This document shows, one piece after another, positions 11,483-23,029 of a DNA stretch of 64,000 nucleotides. Positions within the stretch are counted from its first letter, which is position 1; every line of letters begins with the position of its first letter. The position numbers and the translations under genes were made by a program. The DNA lies in the NCBI GenBank assembly GCA_022605405.1, contig JABYQQ010000022.1, positions 434,001 through 498,000 of the forward strand, written 5' to 3'. The DNA comes from Earliella scabrosa. Taxonomy: Eukaryota > Basidiomycota > Agaricomycetes > Polyporales > Polyporaceae. Below the pieces are notes generated by a model. It ran no database searches, was not told the origin of the DNA, and saw only the letters and a list, made by a program, of their open reading frames with translations.

Positions 11483-14400
11483 ATGACGTCGGACGACGTA
11501 TTGGTGAGGCGGACGACAAACCTACCACGTTACAGCCGTCTAATTAGACTTCATTCAGGCACTCACGTCCCGCTGCGCAGCGGACCTCGCGGCTCATCAT
11601 CCAGATTATGCCACACTCGGGGGTCGTATAGAGGTCCACCGACTTCACAAGTTGATACCGTCATCATTCAGTCAGACGGTAGCGAATATCAACGCCGGTA
11701 ATAGTCGAACGTTATCGTAAAGCTGATGAACTTCAGACCTGGAAGGCTGGGAGCCGACTGTAAGTCGAACAGAGAGAGATCTTCAGTCAGTGAGCGAACG
11801 ACTATATTGCATAGATAAGTACCTGTAAGTCGAACAGAGAGAGACTACAAGTACTTAGTCAGTAAGTAAGTAGAAGGCATATGTATGTAGGAGACTTACT
11901 CTTCAGTCAGTGAGCGAACGACTGAAGAGCAGAGGCGAAATGTGAGCTGCTTATATAGACGTAGGGAAGGTAGCTGAGTAAGCGTAGAAAGCAGTCACAT
12001 GTTAGCCACAAGACGATGAGTAAGAGGCATACGAGGCTATGGTGCGAGGATGAGTCAGTATGACGCGAGGATGAGCACCAAGTCTGAGTCGGACATAAGG
12101 TCTGGAACTATCCGGAACATCGTAGAACGCACTGGTACGTAGAGGTAAAGTCCGGAAAGAAAGAACTATCGTACAGATGCAGAGTTATCTATATATAGTA
12201 ACGAAGAAGCATAGCCCATGCTGTGCATCATGTGAACGCATAGCCACAAGTCCATATGGGGACATATCGGTCCGGACAGTGCCGGATAACCCTAAGTTCA
12301 ACACTCCCACTCGTTCAAGATGTGACATAAGCAAGACCAATCTCTTGGACAAACTTCGACTGAATTGCCAAAGGCACATTCTTAGTCAGAGCGTCGGCGA
12401 GTTGATCCGCAGTCGCTACATAGAAGATCTCGGTCGATCCCAACTCCACCTGCTCTCGGATGAAGTGGTATCTAACCTCGATGTGCTTGGTCCGGCGGTC
12501 GATCACGGGATTGACGGACAGGAAGATAGACCCCTGATTGTCAAGACACATGGGAGTTGGTCGAGACATGTCATCGCCGAGTTCTTCACCGAACGTCCTC
12601 AGCCACACCAATTGACGACAAGTGTCAGAGGCCGCTTTATACTCCGCTTCGGTCGAGGAAAGCGAAATGGTAGGCTGACGCCTCGATGCCCACGATATAG
12701 CAGCACCTGCCATCAGAAAGATGAAGCCAGAGGTAGAGTGCCGATCATCACGGTCTTCAGCCCAGTCCGAATCGGAGTACGAAATCAGACCGTCATTAGA
12801 CGCTCCCTGGTAGCGCAGCCGGTACGCCTTAGTACCCTGAAGATACCGGAGGACATACTTGGCATAGTGAAGATGCGCGTCTGAGGGATTGGCATTGAAC
12901 TTCGAAAGCCGCGTGACAGCAAAGGCTATGTCGGGCCGCGTACCGAGCATGGCGTACAGAAGACTGCCAATCAAGCTCTGATAGCGCTGACGCGACGCAT
13001 CGGTGGCGGTGTGCTCAGATGACTCTAGAACAGCACCAGCAGGGAGAGGGGTACGCGTCGGCTTACAGTCGGCCATGTGAAAGCGCTCGAGAACGGACTG
13101 GATGTACTCTTCCTGGTCGATCTCGATGATCCGCGTAGCACGGTCACGAGTGATGCGAAGACCAAGGAAACGCTGAACTGGTCCCAAGTCCGTCATTTTG
13201 TACTGCTTAGAAAGCGAACGCTTCACGTGCTGTATGTGACCAGGCTGATCGCCGAGGAGAAGTAGATCGTCGACATAAAGAACGACGATAGTGACGTGAT
13301 CCCCCCCTTGTCGCCGATATACATAGATCCCGGCATCGGAATAGGTCCGTTTGAATCCCAGGCTAATAAGCGACTGGTGGATTTTCACGTTCCACTGACG
13401 GGATGCCTGCTTAAGACCGTAGATTGCCTTTTTCAGCAGACACACGTGATCCTCCTTGCCAGGAACGATCCAACCTTCCGGCTGTTCCATGTAGATCTCC
13501 TCATCCAGATCGCCGTTAAGGAACGCGGTCTTAACATCCATTGACTCGATGTCCCAGTCCTCAAGTGCTGCATGCGCGAGAAGGTACCGGATAGACTCGA
13601 ACCGCGCCACGGGGGAGAAGGTCTCATGATAGTCCTCGCCCCACACCTGAGTGAAACCCTTAGCGACTAGACGAGCTTTGTACCGCCCATCATGCTTTAT
13701 GTCATAGACCCAGCGGTTGGAGACCACGTGCCGATCTTTCGGACGAGGGACAAGGACCCACGTCTTGTTCTCGAGCAACGAGTCATACTCCGCTTTCTCC
13801 GCATCGCGCCATTTCTCAGCTTCAGGCGACTTCATGGCTTCCTTGTGGGACTTCAGAATGCCAGTTTTGTACTGAGACGCCATGAGAAACATGAGAAGTG
13901 CTTGGTCCTCTCGCTGCGTGCCATCCGGATCAGTCCGGGCATCGACTTTAGCCGGTGGCTCGTCGCCATACACGTTATCACGAGTCTTTGACTCGGACCG
14001 TTTACCCGCATTCTCACGCCGTGGTCTGTCACGCGCAAGGCTGGGAGGCTGTTCTCCCACTGGAGGGTGACGTCCTCGCTTGTGAGCAGGCTTAGGCAGT
14101 GGTACAGCAGGCGGTTGAGGCGGTTGCGGCGGCGGAGGAGCAGGGGCGTCGGCTGGAGGAGGCACTTCAGCTGGAGGTGGCTGAGCATCCGCTGGAGGGT
14201 CAGGTGGTAGATCTGGGAGTTCAGGAACAATCTCGGGATGGAGGTCGTCCTCATGACCGTCGACATCGGCTTCAGAAGCCTTATCAGACTGATCATCTGG
14301 GAACGGATGGTCATCCGGGGTAACAGGATGATTGCCGGGAAGTTTACGAGCAGGGAAAGACTCTTCATCGAATGTCACATCGCGAGACACTACGATAGAG

Positions 14401-17400
14401 CGGTTGGCTGGATTCCAAAACTTATACCCCTTGGAACCAGACTCATACCCCACGAAGATCATCTCGACAGCCTTCTTGTCGAGTTTTCCTTCGCGCTTTG
14501 CCTTCTGCACGTGTACAAAGGCTTTGCACCCAAACACTCGGAAGTAGGAGACGTCCGGAACGGTTCCGTCCCACTTGGTGATGGGGCATTGCCATTTGTG
14601 TCGACGCATCGGTTGACGATTGTAGATATGAACGGCTGCATCAACTGCGAGTTGCCAGAAACCGTGACTAAGACCTGCCTGATGGAGCATGGCCATGGCT
14701 TTTTCGACGATAGTACGGTTCCAGCGCTCAGCGCGTCCATTCTGCTGCGGAGAGCCAGGCATAGTCTTCTGGTGCTCGATCCCGTGCGAACGAAGAAGCT
14801 CAGAGAACTCGGTAGAAGTGTATTCTCCCCCTCGGTCCGAGCGGACCTTCTTGATCTTTCGACCGGTCTGGGTCTCAGCCCACGCCTTGTAGTCGAGGAA
14901 CGCTTGGAACGCATCCGACTTCGACTTAAGGTAGTAAGCACGGGCGAGTCCGGAGGAGTCATCAATGAAACCGGCGAAATACTTGTAACCTCCGATAGCT
15001 TGTGTGCGCATCGGGCCATCAAGATCGGTGTGAACGAGCTCGAGTGGTTCCGTAGCACGCTTATCAGAAGGCGGGAAGGGGAGTCGAGTGGATTTGCCCC
15101 AGGCACATCCCTCACACGGTTCATCTTCGTCTTCAGGGGAATCAACTGAATCAACCCCTCGGACGTTCTTCGGGAGATGGCGCAGCGCGTCCTTGCCGAG
15201 ATGACCAAAGCGACGGTGCAAGGTACGAAAACGGCTGACGTTAAGATGAACACGCTGGCCATTGTGAAGTTCGAGCTTAGCCCAGTAGATATTGCTCAAG
15301 ACGTTGTACTCCGCTTCAAGGATCTTGCGACCCTTGATCCGAATCGTCGAACCAAATTTGACAGCGCCTTCCGGCAGCTTGTCAAAGATGCACATCTTCC
15401 CATCTCCTTGGACAAGGGAGTACCCGTTGCGCTCAATGGTGCCTGTCGAGAAGATACGACCTCTCAACTTCGGGATGTAGTACACATGGGTGAGTGCGAT
15501 CGGAACTTTGTCACCATCAACCCAAGTGTTACCACGGACCGTGCCCTTCCCGAGAGCAAGGATCATGTTGCTCGCATCAGCAGTATTGAAGCTGATGGGC
15601 GTATCAAACGGTTGATACTCGGAGAAGTCACTTAGGTCGCCCGTGATATGTTGAGAGGCACCTGAGTCCATCAGCCATGCAGTCCAGTTCTCACTAGAGG
15701 CGACGAGGGCCTCGGGGTAGAAAGAACCAACAATGTTAGACGACGCGACTACATTTACAGACTGAGACTCGACGATGGTATGCGCATGGGGCTGATTGTC
15801 CTTGTTATTCCCTTTGTCCTTGTCCTTATCCTTGTCCTTCGCCTTTCCCTTTCCCTTGCCTTTGCCCTTGGGCTTCTTCTCGGGATGCTTGTCCCAGCAG
15901 TTAGACTCATGATGATTAGAGCCACCGCAGTGAGAGCAAGGACCCTTAGGCTTAGGCTTGGTCTGCGAGACCCGGTTTGCGGATTGTCCGGCCTTGCGCA
16001 GCGACTCCTCGGCCAAGGTCTTGGACATGATGTCCTCGACGGTGACCTTGTCGACGTCAATGGTCGCCATGAGCGCAGAGATCATAGACCGATAGGACTC
16101 CGGAATCTTCGACAAAAGGAGGAGGGCCTTCATCTGGGCAGAGAGCGTCACCTTGTTCTTGGTGATGTCATCCATGCGGTTGACGATACGCATCATCTGA
16201 TCCTGGAGGGACTTCTGCTCGTTCATCCGAGGTTCAGCCACAAGGGTCTCGAACTGTCCCCAGACGTGAGCGCTGTTTGGCGTGCCAAACTTGTCCTTCA
16301 GGGACTTCCACATGTCCGCTGCGGTCTGTTCCCGAGATGTAGTGGTAGAGGACCCACTGGTTGTAACGGTGTCGAGAATTTCCGCATCGAGGATGTAATG
16401 GAAGCTCTGAGCGACCCGCATGTACATCATGCCGCGAGCCTGCCCGTCGAGCTTGTCCCAGGACTCCTGCTTGTCGGCAGCAGTTGGACGTTTGGTCTTG
16501 CCGTTGACGACGTCCCAACAGCCCATGAAGATGAAGTAGCCCTTCATCTTGGCAGACCAGTCGGTGTACTGGTTTGCCGACGAAAGGGAAGGGATAGAGT
16601 CGAGCTTGACGTCTCCCATGATTGATAAGAGAAAGTGCGATGAGTCGAGATAGTCCTCCGAGAAGTCTACGGATGTTGTTACCGGTGCGACCGGTGGAAG
16701 CGGTGTTGCAATAGGAGGAGGTAACTCGATGAGAGGAGGAGGGAGAGTCTCGATTGGCTCAGGGATAACCTCCGGAGTAGGAGGGATTAGGACGATGAAA
16801 GGAAGAGGAGTGGTATAGGGTGTGTCTGATGCGACTGGAAGGGCAGTGTTGACTCCAGCAAGGAAATCCTCTTGGTCAGGAGAGGGGAAAGCCCACTTGA
16901 ATGTGTCAGGATAATCTTCGGGTTGAACGGGAACCCCGTTGTACCGATGAGGACAAGGACTCCGGTGACAGTTGTACCAGAAGCCGTCCTCCGGATGGAG
17001 ATGAGAATCGGCAGGGTATTTCTCGTCGAGAACGTGTGGAAGTTCCTGACAAGAGTCGACGGTGGGTTTGTAGTCAGAGGAGTCAGACGACGACTGGGAG
17101 TCAATCAGATCCTCGACTTCCGCCTCAGAGGGAGGAGATGCTGGTGTCGGCTCCAAAACTGTGGTCTAGAAGGGTGCGATGATTGACGATGCCACGTGCG
17201 AAACGGTAGATGGGGAACACCTATTGAGGCGAGCCAAGAAAGTCAGGAAGCTGGAGATCCCGACAATCTGGATAGAAGTTGCCAACTGTGCCCAGAAAGA
17301 CTATAGTAGCTATACGAGAGCAAAGGGTACGGTAAGGAGGGTCCACACGGTTGTCCTCCGTCTCCAAAGGTGATAAGCACCCCGGATACAACTGCTGGCG

Positions 17401-20400
17401 GGCGCAAGTGCGTGGCCTGGCAGAGGGATACCTGAAAGCCCAAATGCCTCAAGAGCACAACAGGCTGTACAACAGTACTTAGCTACGCGACAACTAAACA
17501 AAAGCGCTCAGGGCTGCGTCACGAGCGCAGGAATGTCCCCCTGGCAGCAGTGTCGGCGGGCACAGTCAAGAGGTGAGGAAAGATGGAGGGAGCACGGGCA
17601 GAGAGTCGACGAAGAGAGAGGTGTGCGCACGAAGATGTCGACAAAGTAGCAACCGGTCAGAGCGCAGGGCTCATAACCTGATGAACTTCAGACCTGGAAG
17701 GCTGGGAGCCGACTGTAAGTCGAACAGAGAGAGATCTTCAGTCAGTGAGCGAACGACTATATTGCATAGATAAGTACCTGTAAGTCGAACAGAGAGAGAC
17801 TACAAGTACTTAGTCAGTAAGTAAGTAGAAGGCATATGTATGTAGGAGACTTACTCTTCAGTCAGTGAGCGAACGACTGAAGAGCAGAGGCGAAATGTGA
17901 GCTGCTTATATAGACGTAGGGAAGGTAGCTGAGTAAGCGTAGAAAGCAGTCACATGTTAGCCACAAGACGATGAGTAAGAGGCATACGAGGCTATGGTGC
18001 GAGGATGAGTCAGTATGACGCGAGGATGAGCACCAAGTCTGAGTCGGACATAAGGTCTGGAACTATCCGGAACATCGTAGAACGCACTGGTACGTAGAGG
18101 TAAAGTCCGGAAAGAAAGAACTATCGTACAGATGCAGAGTTATCTATATATAGTAACGAAGAAGCATAGCCCATGCTGTGCATCATGTGAACGCATAGCC
18201 ACAAGTCCATATGGGGACATATCGGTCCGGACAGTGCCGGATAACCCTAAGTTCAACAAAAGCTCGCAATTCTCATGACATGCAGATCATCCGAACCTCC
18301 TATCGCCTCAGTTCGTGGCTGCGGTGGAGAAATATCACGAAGCGCTTGATGCCGCCCTCAATCATGACAACGACAGAAACATGACATAGTAAGCACCAAC
18401 ATCCATTGGCACCACTCTCACTACTGAAGAACAAGCAGCTTTTCAGTGAAGAGCGTTATACGGATGTACCTTCTGAAGTCGCAAACCGTACCCCTCGAAC
18501 GCATCCAGCATGCATGGATGCGCCTGGCGGTTACACTCCACGGGGACAATCTCGCGCAGATAATCGAAACATACGTCGCTCTCTCCGCCGGATACTACAC
18601 TCACGCAAGTCCGACCATATTCAACGCCGGCCGTACGAAACAGCACCTCGTGTCGTGTTTTGTGCCTCACGTGAACGCGTCCAATGACGCACTGTCACCC
18701 TTCGGAGGCGTGAATACCGCCGCATCAATATTCCTGGCGAACGGCGGTATTGGGCTGGACATGCACACTGTTCCATCAGAGAGGCACGTATCACTATAGC
18801 GATATTCTAACAGACCCAATCACGGTTCCCTGTTAATTATTGGCACATACCAACTAGATGGGATCGTGATCCTCCTCAAGCAGGAGTTATACCGCTCCTA
18901 CAGATGTACGACAGTGCAGCTCAGTATGCATCGAAAGCTCAATCCCGGCGGCCGTCCGCAGCGACACCTACCCTCCCCATATGGCATGCGGACGTACCGC
19001 AATTCATCGAACTGCGGACCCATCGCACCGTTAACAACCGCCCACAACTCACAATGTTCCCGGCCCTTTTTGTGCACAATGTATTGTACGTCGTGGTGCA
19101 ATACATAACATCATTTAATCGTTCTAACGACGGTTCACAGCATGGAACGTGTTGCCGACGATGCACAATGGTCTCTGTTTGATCCAGCGGACGTACCCAC
19201 TCTGTTGGACGTATTCGGTGAAGACTTTGAAATCGAGTATACGCGACTAGAGCAACTCGGGAAAGCTATAATAGAGATCCCAGCTCGAGAGCTCTGGCAT
19301 AACATCCTTAGCTTGCAGATCGAAACCGGTTGTCCGTTCATACTATACGCAGATACAATCAACGGTACGTCAACCCATACGTGATTCGGACGCAACATCG
19401 ACTGACGCATCTTCGCTGCTCTGCACCACACCATGCACCCCGTTATCAGACAAGAACAACCAAAGTCACATCGGACCTGTGAACGCGACGAACTTATGCA
19501 CGGAGATCCTCCAACACACGTCGGCTACATCTACCGCGGTCTGCACCCTCGCATCGATGAATCTCCCTGCATTTATAACGGCGGACATGATCTTCGATTT
19601 CGCACACTTCCATCGTGTCGTGAAACTTGCTGTCAGAAACACTGACCGTGTACTGGACCAGACGCATTATCCCATATCCACCGCACGCAACACGGCGCAA
19701 TCAACACGTCCGATTGGGATTGGAGTACAGGGCTTGGCCGACGTCTTTCGGATGCTGAAATACCCTTTCGACTCGCCGGAAGCCGCCGAGATCAACGTGA
19801 TGATTTTCGAATGCCTCTACCACGCCGCTTGGGAAGCCAGTGCGGACCTGGCAGAAGACGAAGGGCCATACGAGAGATGGAACGACTCTCCTGCTTCTAG
19901 GGGGCTACTTCAATACGACTTGTGGTCGATCACCCCATCCGCACAGTATGATTTCTCGGCGTTGAAAGAACGTGTCGCGACGACCGGAGTCCGGAACTCT
20001 GTACTCACTGCTCAAATGCCGACGGCAACTACGAGCCAGATCACAGGAAACAATGACTCTGTTGATCCATACACAAGGTCCGCGAACATCACTTTCTCAC
20101 CCGCACTAGCACGATGCTCATGCAAGCCTTTCCGGTTTCAACAGTAACATCTACATCCGTCGCGTACTTGGGGGCGAGTTCCAAGTGGTGTGCAAGTGGC
20201 TGATAGGCGACTTAGCATCTATCGGGTTATGGACAAACGAAATACGTCGGCAGATTGTTCAGGCTCACGGTGAGCACGACCATCATCAGTCGTAATACAC
20301 TGTCTACATCGCAATCATAGGTTCAATACAGGGGATAAAGGCAATACCCAACGAGATAAAGAGAGTGTACAAGACAGCGTGGGAGATACCACAGAAAGTT

Positions 20401-20800
20401 GTGCTTGACATGGCCATTGCTCGAGGCCCTTTCGTTGATCAATCACAAAGCACGAACATCTACATGCGATCGCCGACAATGAGCCAGCTTGTATGGGTCC
20501 TCATATTCTACACCACACTGCAATACACTAACGTGCCCATATTCAATCCAGCACGCGATGCATTTCTACGGATGGCGGGGTGGACTCAAGACAGGCATGT
20601 ACTACCTTCGCACAGCCCCCGCCGCCCATCCCGTGACGCCCTCTGGGTACCGAACGAAACGGGCCCGCAATATGAAGGCAGTCTCATCCACAAGCGATAC
20701 TGTCAATGACACCGATGACGCTGTACATTCGGGGGAAGGCCTAAGCCATCACGATGCGCCAAAGTCACTGTCGTTCGCTTGCACATCGTGCCAGGTATAA
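11483..20800 (+). CDS. Ribonucleotide reductase large subunit (R1), divergent, split by a copia element
   Basis: Class Ia R1, which reduces ribonucleoside diphosphates to deoxyribonucleotides with an R2 partner. Exons: 11483-11503, 11559-11697, 18286-18388, 18436-~18790, ~18812-19085, 19141-19364, 19450-20077, 20145-20269, 20321-20490, 20552-20800. Blocks in order: ATP-cone end ([10 protein letters not shown]), [29 protein letters not shown] (redox Cys), [30 protein letters not shown] (Asn, thiyl Cys, Glu), AVCTLAS (second redox Cys), [55 protein letters not shown] (Tyr pair) and a C-terminal CTSC tail. All catalytic residues are kept despite strong divergence. The junction near 18.79 kb is ambiguous (26- or 44-nt intron), and the N-terminus is not located. 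The intron 11698-18285 contains the copia element. Confidence 0.88.
11724..12303 (-). repeat. 3' LTR of the copia element
   Basis: 580 bp, matching 17679-18258. It contains internal short direct repeats (a 'gtaagtcgaacagagagaga' motif twice, 'cttcagtcagtgagcgaacg' twice). TATA-like tracts occur (cttatatag, tctatatata). Confidence 0.95.
12304..12312 (-). promoter_or_regulatory. Polypurine tract
   Basis: Minus-strand GAGTGGGAG directly abuts the 3' LTR, the expected position for plus-strand DNA priming. Confidence 0.7.
12315..16619 (-). CDS. Copia Gag-Pol polyprotein
   Basis: A single frame of about 1,434 aa from the first ATG ([11 protein letters not shown]). In order: Gag domain with [16 protein letters not shown] zinc knuckle [14 protein letters not shown] near residue 228; aspartic protease DSGAS near 317; GAG-pre-integrase HRRFGHLG; integrase core starting HTDLDG near 529 with Asp-Asp-Glu residues ([17 protein letters not shown]); a long Pro-rich linker; reverse transcriptase with [22 protein letters not shown] and YVDD near 1115; and RNase H ending in SSTEAEY and DNQGSIFL. 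No stop or frameshift is seen, so it is probably active. The frame stays open for a further 179 codons upstream without any ATG, giving a Pro/Ser/Asp-rich extension whose status is unknown. Confidence 0.95.
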   Translation of the reverse strand: MGDVKLDSIPSLSSANQYTDWSAKMKGYFIFMGCWDVVNGKTKRPTAADKQESWDKLDGQARGMMYMRVAQSFHYILDAEILDTVTTSGSSTTTSREQTAADMWKSLKDKFGTPNSAHVWGQFETLVAEPRMNEQKSLQDQMMRIVNRMDDITKNKVTLSAQMKALLLLSKIPESYRSMISALMATIDVDKVTVEDIMSKTLAEESLRKAGQSANRVSQTKPKPKGPCSHCGGSNHHESNCWDKHPEKKPKGKGKGKGKAKDKDKDKDKGNNKDNQPHAHTIVESQSVNVVASSNIVGSFYPEALVASSENWTAWLMDSGASQHITGDLSDFSEYQPFDTPISFNTADASNMILALGKGTVRGNTWVDGDKVPIALTHVYYIPKLRGRIFSTGTIERNGYSLVQGDGKMCIFDKLPEGAVKFGSTIRIKGRKILEAEYNVLSNIYWAKLELHNGQRVHLNVSRFRTLHRRFGHLGKDALRHLPKNVRGVDSVDSPEDEDEPCEGCAWGKSTRLPFPPSDKRATEPLELVHTDLDGPMRTQAIGGYKYFAGFIDDSSGLARAYYLKSKSDAFQAFLDYKAWAETQTGRKIKKVRSDRGGEYTSTEFSELLRSHGIEHQKTMPGSPQQNGRAERWNRTIVEKAMAMLHQAGLSHGFWQLAVDAAVHIYNRQPMRRHKWQCPITKWDGTVPDVSYFRVFGCKAFVHVQKAKREGKLDKKAVEMIFVGYESGSKGYKFWNPANRSIVVSRDVTFDEESFPARKLPGNHPVTPDDHPFPDDQSDKASEADVDGHEDDLHPEIVPELPDLPPDPPADAQPPPAEVPPPADAPAPPPPQPPQPPAVPLPKPAHKRGRHPPVGEQPPSLARDRPRRENAGKRSESKTRDNVYGDEPPAKVDARTDPDGTQREDQALLMFLMASQYKTGILKSHKEAMKSPEAEKWRDAEKAEYDSLLENKTWVLVPRPKDRHVVSNRWVYDIKHDGRYKARLVAKGFTQVWGEDYHETFSPVARFESIRYLLAHAALEDWDIESMDVKTAFLNGDLDEEIYMEQPEGWIVPGKEDHVCLLKKAIYGLKQASRQWNVKIHQSLISLGFKRTYSDAGIYVYRRQGGDHVTIVVLYVDDLLLLGDQPGHIQHVKRSLSKQYKMTDLGPVQRFLGLRITRDRATRIIEIDQEEYIQSVLERFHMADCKPTRTPLPAGAVLESSEHTATDASRQRYQSLIGSLLYAMLGTRPDIAFAVTRLSKFNANPSDAHLHYAKYVLRYLQGTKAYRLRYQGASNDGLISYSDSDWAEDRDDRHSTSGFIFLMAGAAISWASRRQPTISLSSTEAEYKAASDTCRQLVWLRTFGEELGDDMSRPTPMCLDNQGSIFLSVNPVIDRRTKHIEVRYHFIREQVELGSTEIFYVATADQLADALTKNVPLAIQSKFVQEIGLAYVTS
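17661..17678 (-). promoter_or_regulatory. Primer-binding site for a half-tRNA (initiator Met)
   Basis: Directly inside the 5' LTR the + strand reads GCGCAGGGCTCATAACC, the anticodon arm of eukaryotic initiator tRNA-Met (anticodon CAT). The element RNA would therefore pair with the internal 5' half of the tRNA rather than its C-C-A end, as described for Drosophila copia. Based on sequence resemblance. Confidence 0.75.
17679..18258 (-). repeat. 5' LTR of the copia element
   Basis: 580-bp copy identical by eye to 11724-12303. On the minus strand it is the upstream LTR, followed by the primer-binding site. Confidence 0.95.
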
Positions 20801-20966
20801 CCAACACGGCTCGCTATTGCCGATTCACCTCCACATGATTGCAATTCCACGATGATTAACAGCGACAGCCTGAGGGGCACGTTGTACTACGAGTCATGCG
20901 TCCTCATCTTACTTCACTACCCTATGACTCATACGCCTGTACGGGTTCAAGAACGCATCGCGGGAC

Positions 20967-21053
20967 CACATACTTCAGTAGAAATACCTCACTGTAGTGT
21001 ATGAGCCGGGCTGACAATTGCCCACTCCAGTGGACCAGCCGGGCCCGGCCGGG
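20967..21053 (+). repeat. Left terminal inverted repeat
   Basis: Pairs with 28352-28438. The outer part CAGTAGAAAT..CCTCAC is shared with one indel; the core 21003-21047 is a perfect match. The outermost 8-9 bases are poorly matched. Confidence 0.85.
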
Positions 21054-21352
21054 ACCATTTCTATGGCACTGGAGTGATGCGGCCGGGGTGTTTTGCCATA
21101 TTGCAGTCAAATGAACCGGCCGGTGCGGGGTCACCAGGAATGCGGTCAAAACCGGTTGGTCCGGGTCAGAGCACTCAACTTTGGCACACATTGACTGGAT
21201 ACGATGAGAGTCTGGGACAGTATCTTATGCATGCATAGTATAGTTATGGGCATACAGCAGCATAGCAGCAGGCATACAGAGGGACAGCACACCGTGTACT
21301 TAATGACGACTTGTATCTGTACTGTCTCAAGGCGACATGTTCAGCTGCCTAG

Positions 21353-21645
21353 TAGCTGCGGTTGGAGCTCTGTAGTCTAATGATCTCTCACTCCATTATA
21401 CGCAATGGTGCCATGATATGGTTGACTCTACATTGTTGCCGCTGTTAGTAATGTACTTCATGTTTCGCACAATTGGGTGGGTTGCACCAGCCGGCTTCCA
21501 AATCTAACCCAGGGCATGGAGTTTGCCCTAGTTCTCCATGGGGTCTGGCAAAATTACCAAATATCATGGAGGGTGTAGAGAGTGGGTGGCACAGCATATC
21601 TAGATCAGAATCTGCTGAGATGAAGCAGGAGATGTGCACCGACCT
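21353..21645 (+). repeat. About 293-bp segment duplicated at 22755-23049
   Basis: Nearly identical in direct orientation, with only a few substitutions seen (for example CAGCCGG versus CAGTCGG). Confidence 0.85.
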
Positions 21646-22510
21646 CGAGCCGGGTCGACCGGCTTGCTCACACCAGCGGCACCCAGACTACGATCTGAGA
21701 GTGCGCCAACCCTGAGGTGACTACCCAGACACCATAATGCCTCCTCAAGCTGGCTGCATAGCAAACCGACAACAAACTCTGCCCGGATGGGGCGAGAGAT
21801 GTGCTCCTACGTCAAGCCGGGTCCACCGGCTTGGCCAGACCAGTGGCACCCGTGATACGATCTGGGCCTGCGCCCACCCTGAGCTGACCACCCAGACACC
21901 GTAATGCCTCCCCAAGCCGGTTGCACAGCAAACCGACGGCAAACTCTGCCTGGATGGAGCACGAGATGTACTCTTACCTTGAGCCGGGTCGACCGGCTTG
22001 CTCACACCAGTGGCATTCGGGATATGATCTGGGCCTGCGCCCACCCTGAGCTGACCACCCAGACACCGTGATGCCTTCCTTAATTGGTTGCGGAGCAAAC
22101 CGACAGCACACTCTGCCCGGATGGGGCGAGAGATGTGCTCCTACGTCAAGCCGGGTCCACCGGCTTGGCCAGACCAGTGGCACCCGTGATACGATCTGGG
22201 CCTGCGCCCACCCTGAGCTGACCACCCAGACACCATAATGCCTCCCCAAGCTGGTTGCACAGTGAACCAACGGCAAACTCTGCCCGGATGGAGCACAAGA
22301 TGTGCTTCTACCTTGAGCCGGGTTGACCGGCTTGCTCCCGCCAGCAGCACCTGGCATACGATCTGGGTGTACACCAGTCTTGAGCTGACTACCCATACAC
22401 TGTAATGCTATATACAGCTATGTTCACAAGACACCAGGGCGGGATTTGGCCAGATGGAGCAAGAGATGTGCTCCTACCTCAAGCCGGCTCCGCCGGCTCC
22501 GCCGGCTTGG
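21630..22510 (+). repeat. Tandem satellite, about 167-bp period, first block
   Basis: About six units begin near 21630, 21796, 21963, 22128, 22295 and 22463. Each starts (A)GAGATGTGCTCCTAC, followed by a hairpin-forming AGCCGGGT..ACCGGCT segment and CTGAGCTGACCACCCAGACAC. Long open frames here are repeat translations, not genes. Confidence 0.85.
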
Positions 22511-22639
22511 TCAGTCACTGCATATCTACACATTTTTCCATCTGAACATTATGTCAAGTTGCATCAGATGTTGTTGAGGAGGTAAACACATATATTGGTT
22601 GTCCCACAGTTGCTTGCTCTGGCTGGACTACATTCCTGG

Positions 22640-22750
22640 CAGTCCAGACAGCCCGGCCGGGGTACATACGTTGCAATGCGGGCAGCCCGGCCGGGGTACA
22701 TATGTTGCAATGCGGGCAGCCCGGCCGGGATATACATTGCAATGCAGACC
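22640..22750 (-). repeat. 34-bp CCGG minisatellite, short inverted block
   Basis: About three units with CAGCCCGGCCGGGGTACATA and TTGCAATGCGGG, the reverse complement of the 27.1-27.4 kb minisatellite. Confidence 0.75.
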
Positions 22751-23029
22751 GCCCGGTAGCTGCGGTTGGAGCTCTGTAGTCTAATGATCTCTCACTCCAT
22801 CATACGCAATGGTGCCATAATATGGTTGACTCTACATTGTTGCCGCTGTTAGTAATGTACTTCATGTTTCGCACAATTGGGTGGGTTGCACCAGTCGGCT
22901 TCCAAATCTAACCCAGGGCATGGAGTTTGCCCTAGTTCTCCATGGGGTCTGGCAAAATTACCAAATATCATGGAGGGTGTAGAGAGTGGGTGGCACAGCA
23001 TATCTAGATCAGAATCTGCTGAGATGAAG

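Larger units (their letters stand above)
11724..18258 (-). mobile_element. Ty1/copia LTR retrotransposon, apparently intact and young
   Basis: A 6,535-bp element on the minus strand. Two 580-bp LTRs (11724-12303, 17679-18258) show no difference by eye, which suggests recent insertion. Ends are TG...CA, and a 5-bp target duplication AAAGC flanks it (11719-11723, 18259-18263). It carries one uninterrupted Gag-Pol frame, a primer site and a purine tract. It lies within an intron of the R1 gene, antisense to it. Confidence 0.96.

Noticed and set aside
14238..15149. 303-codon + strand frame, and other long + frames across 12.2-16.6 kb
   Set aside because: They are antisense shadows of the copia polyprotein, whose domains are unambiguous on the minus strand.
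21745..22396. Overlapping minus frames of 117-140 codons
   Set aside because: They are translations of the 167-bp satellite with repeating peptide units; no independent protein character.
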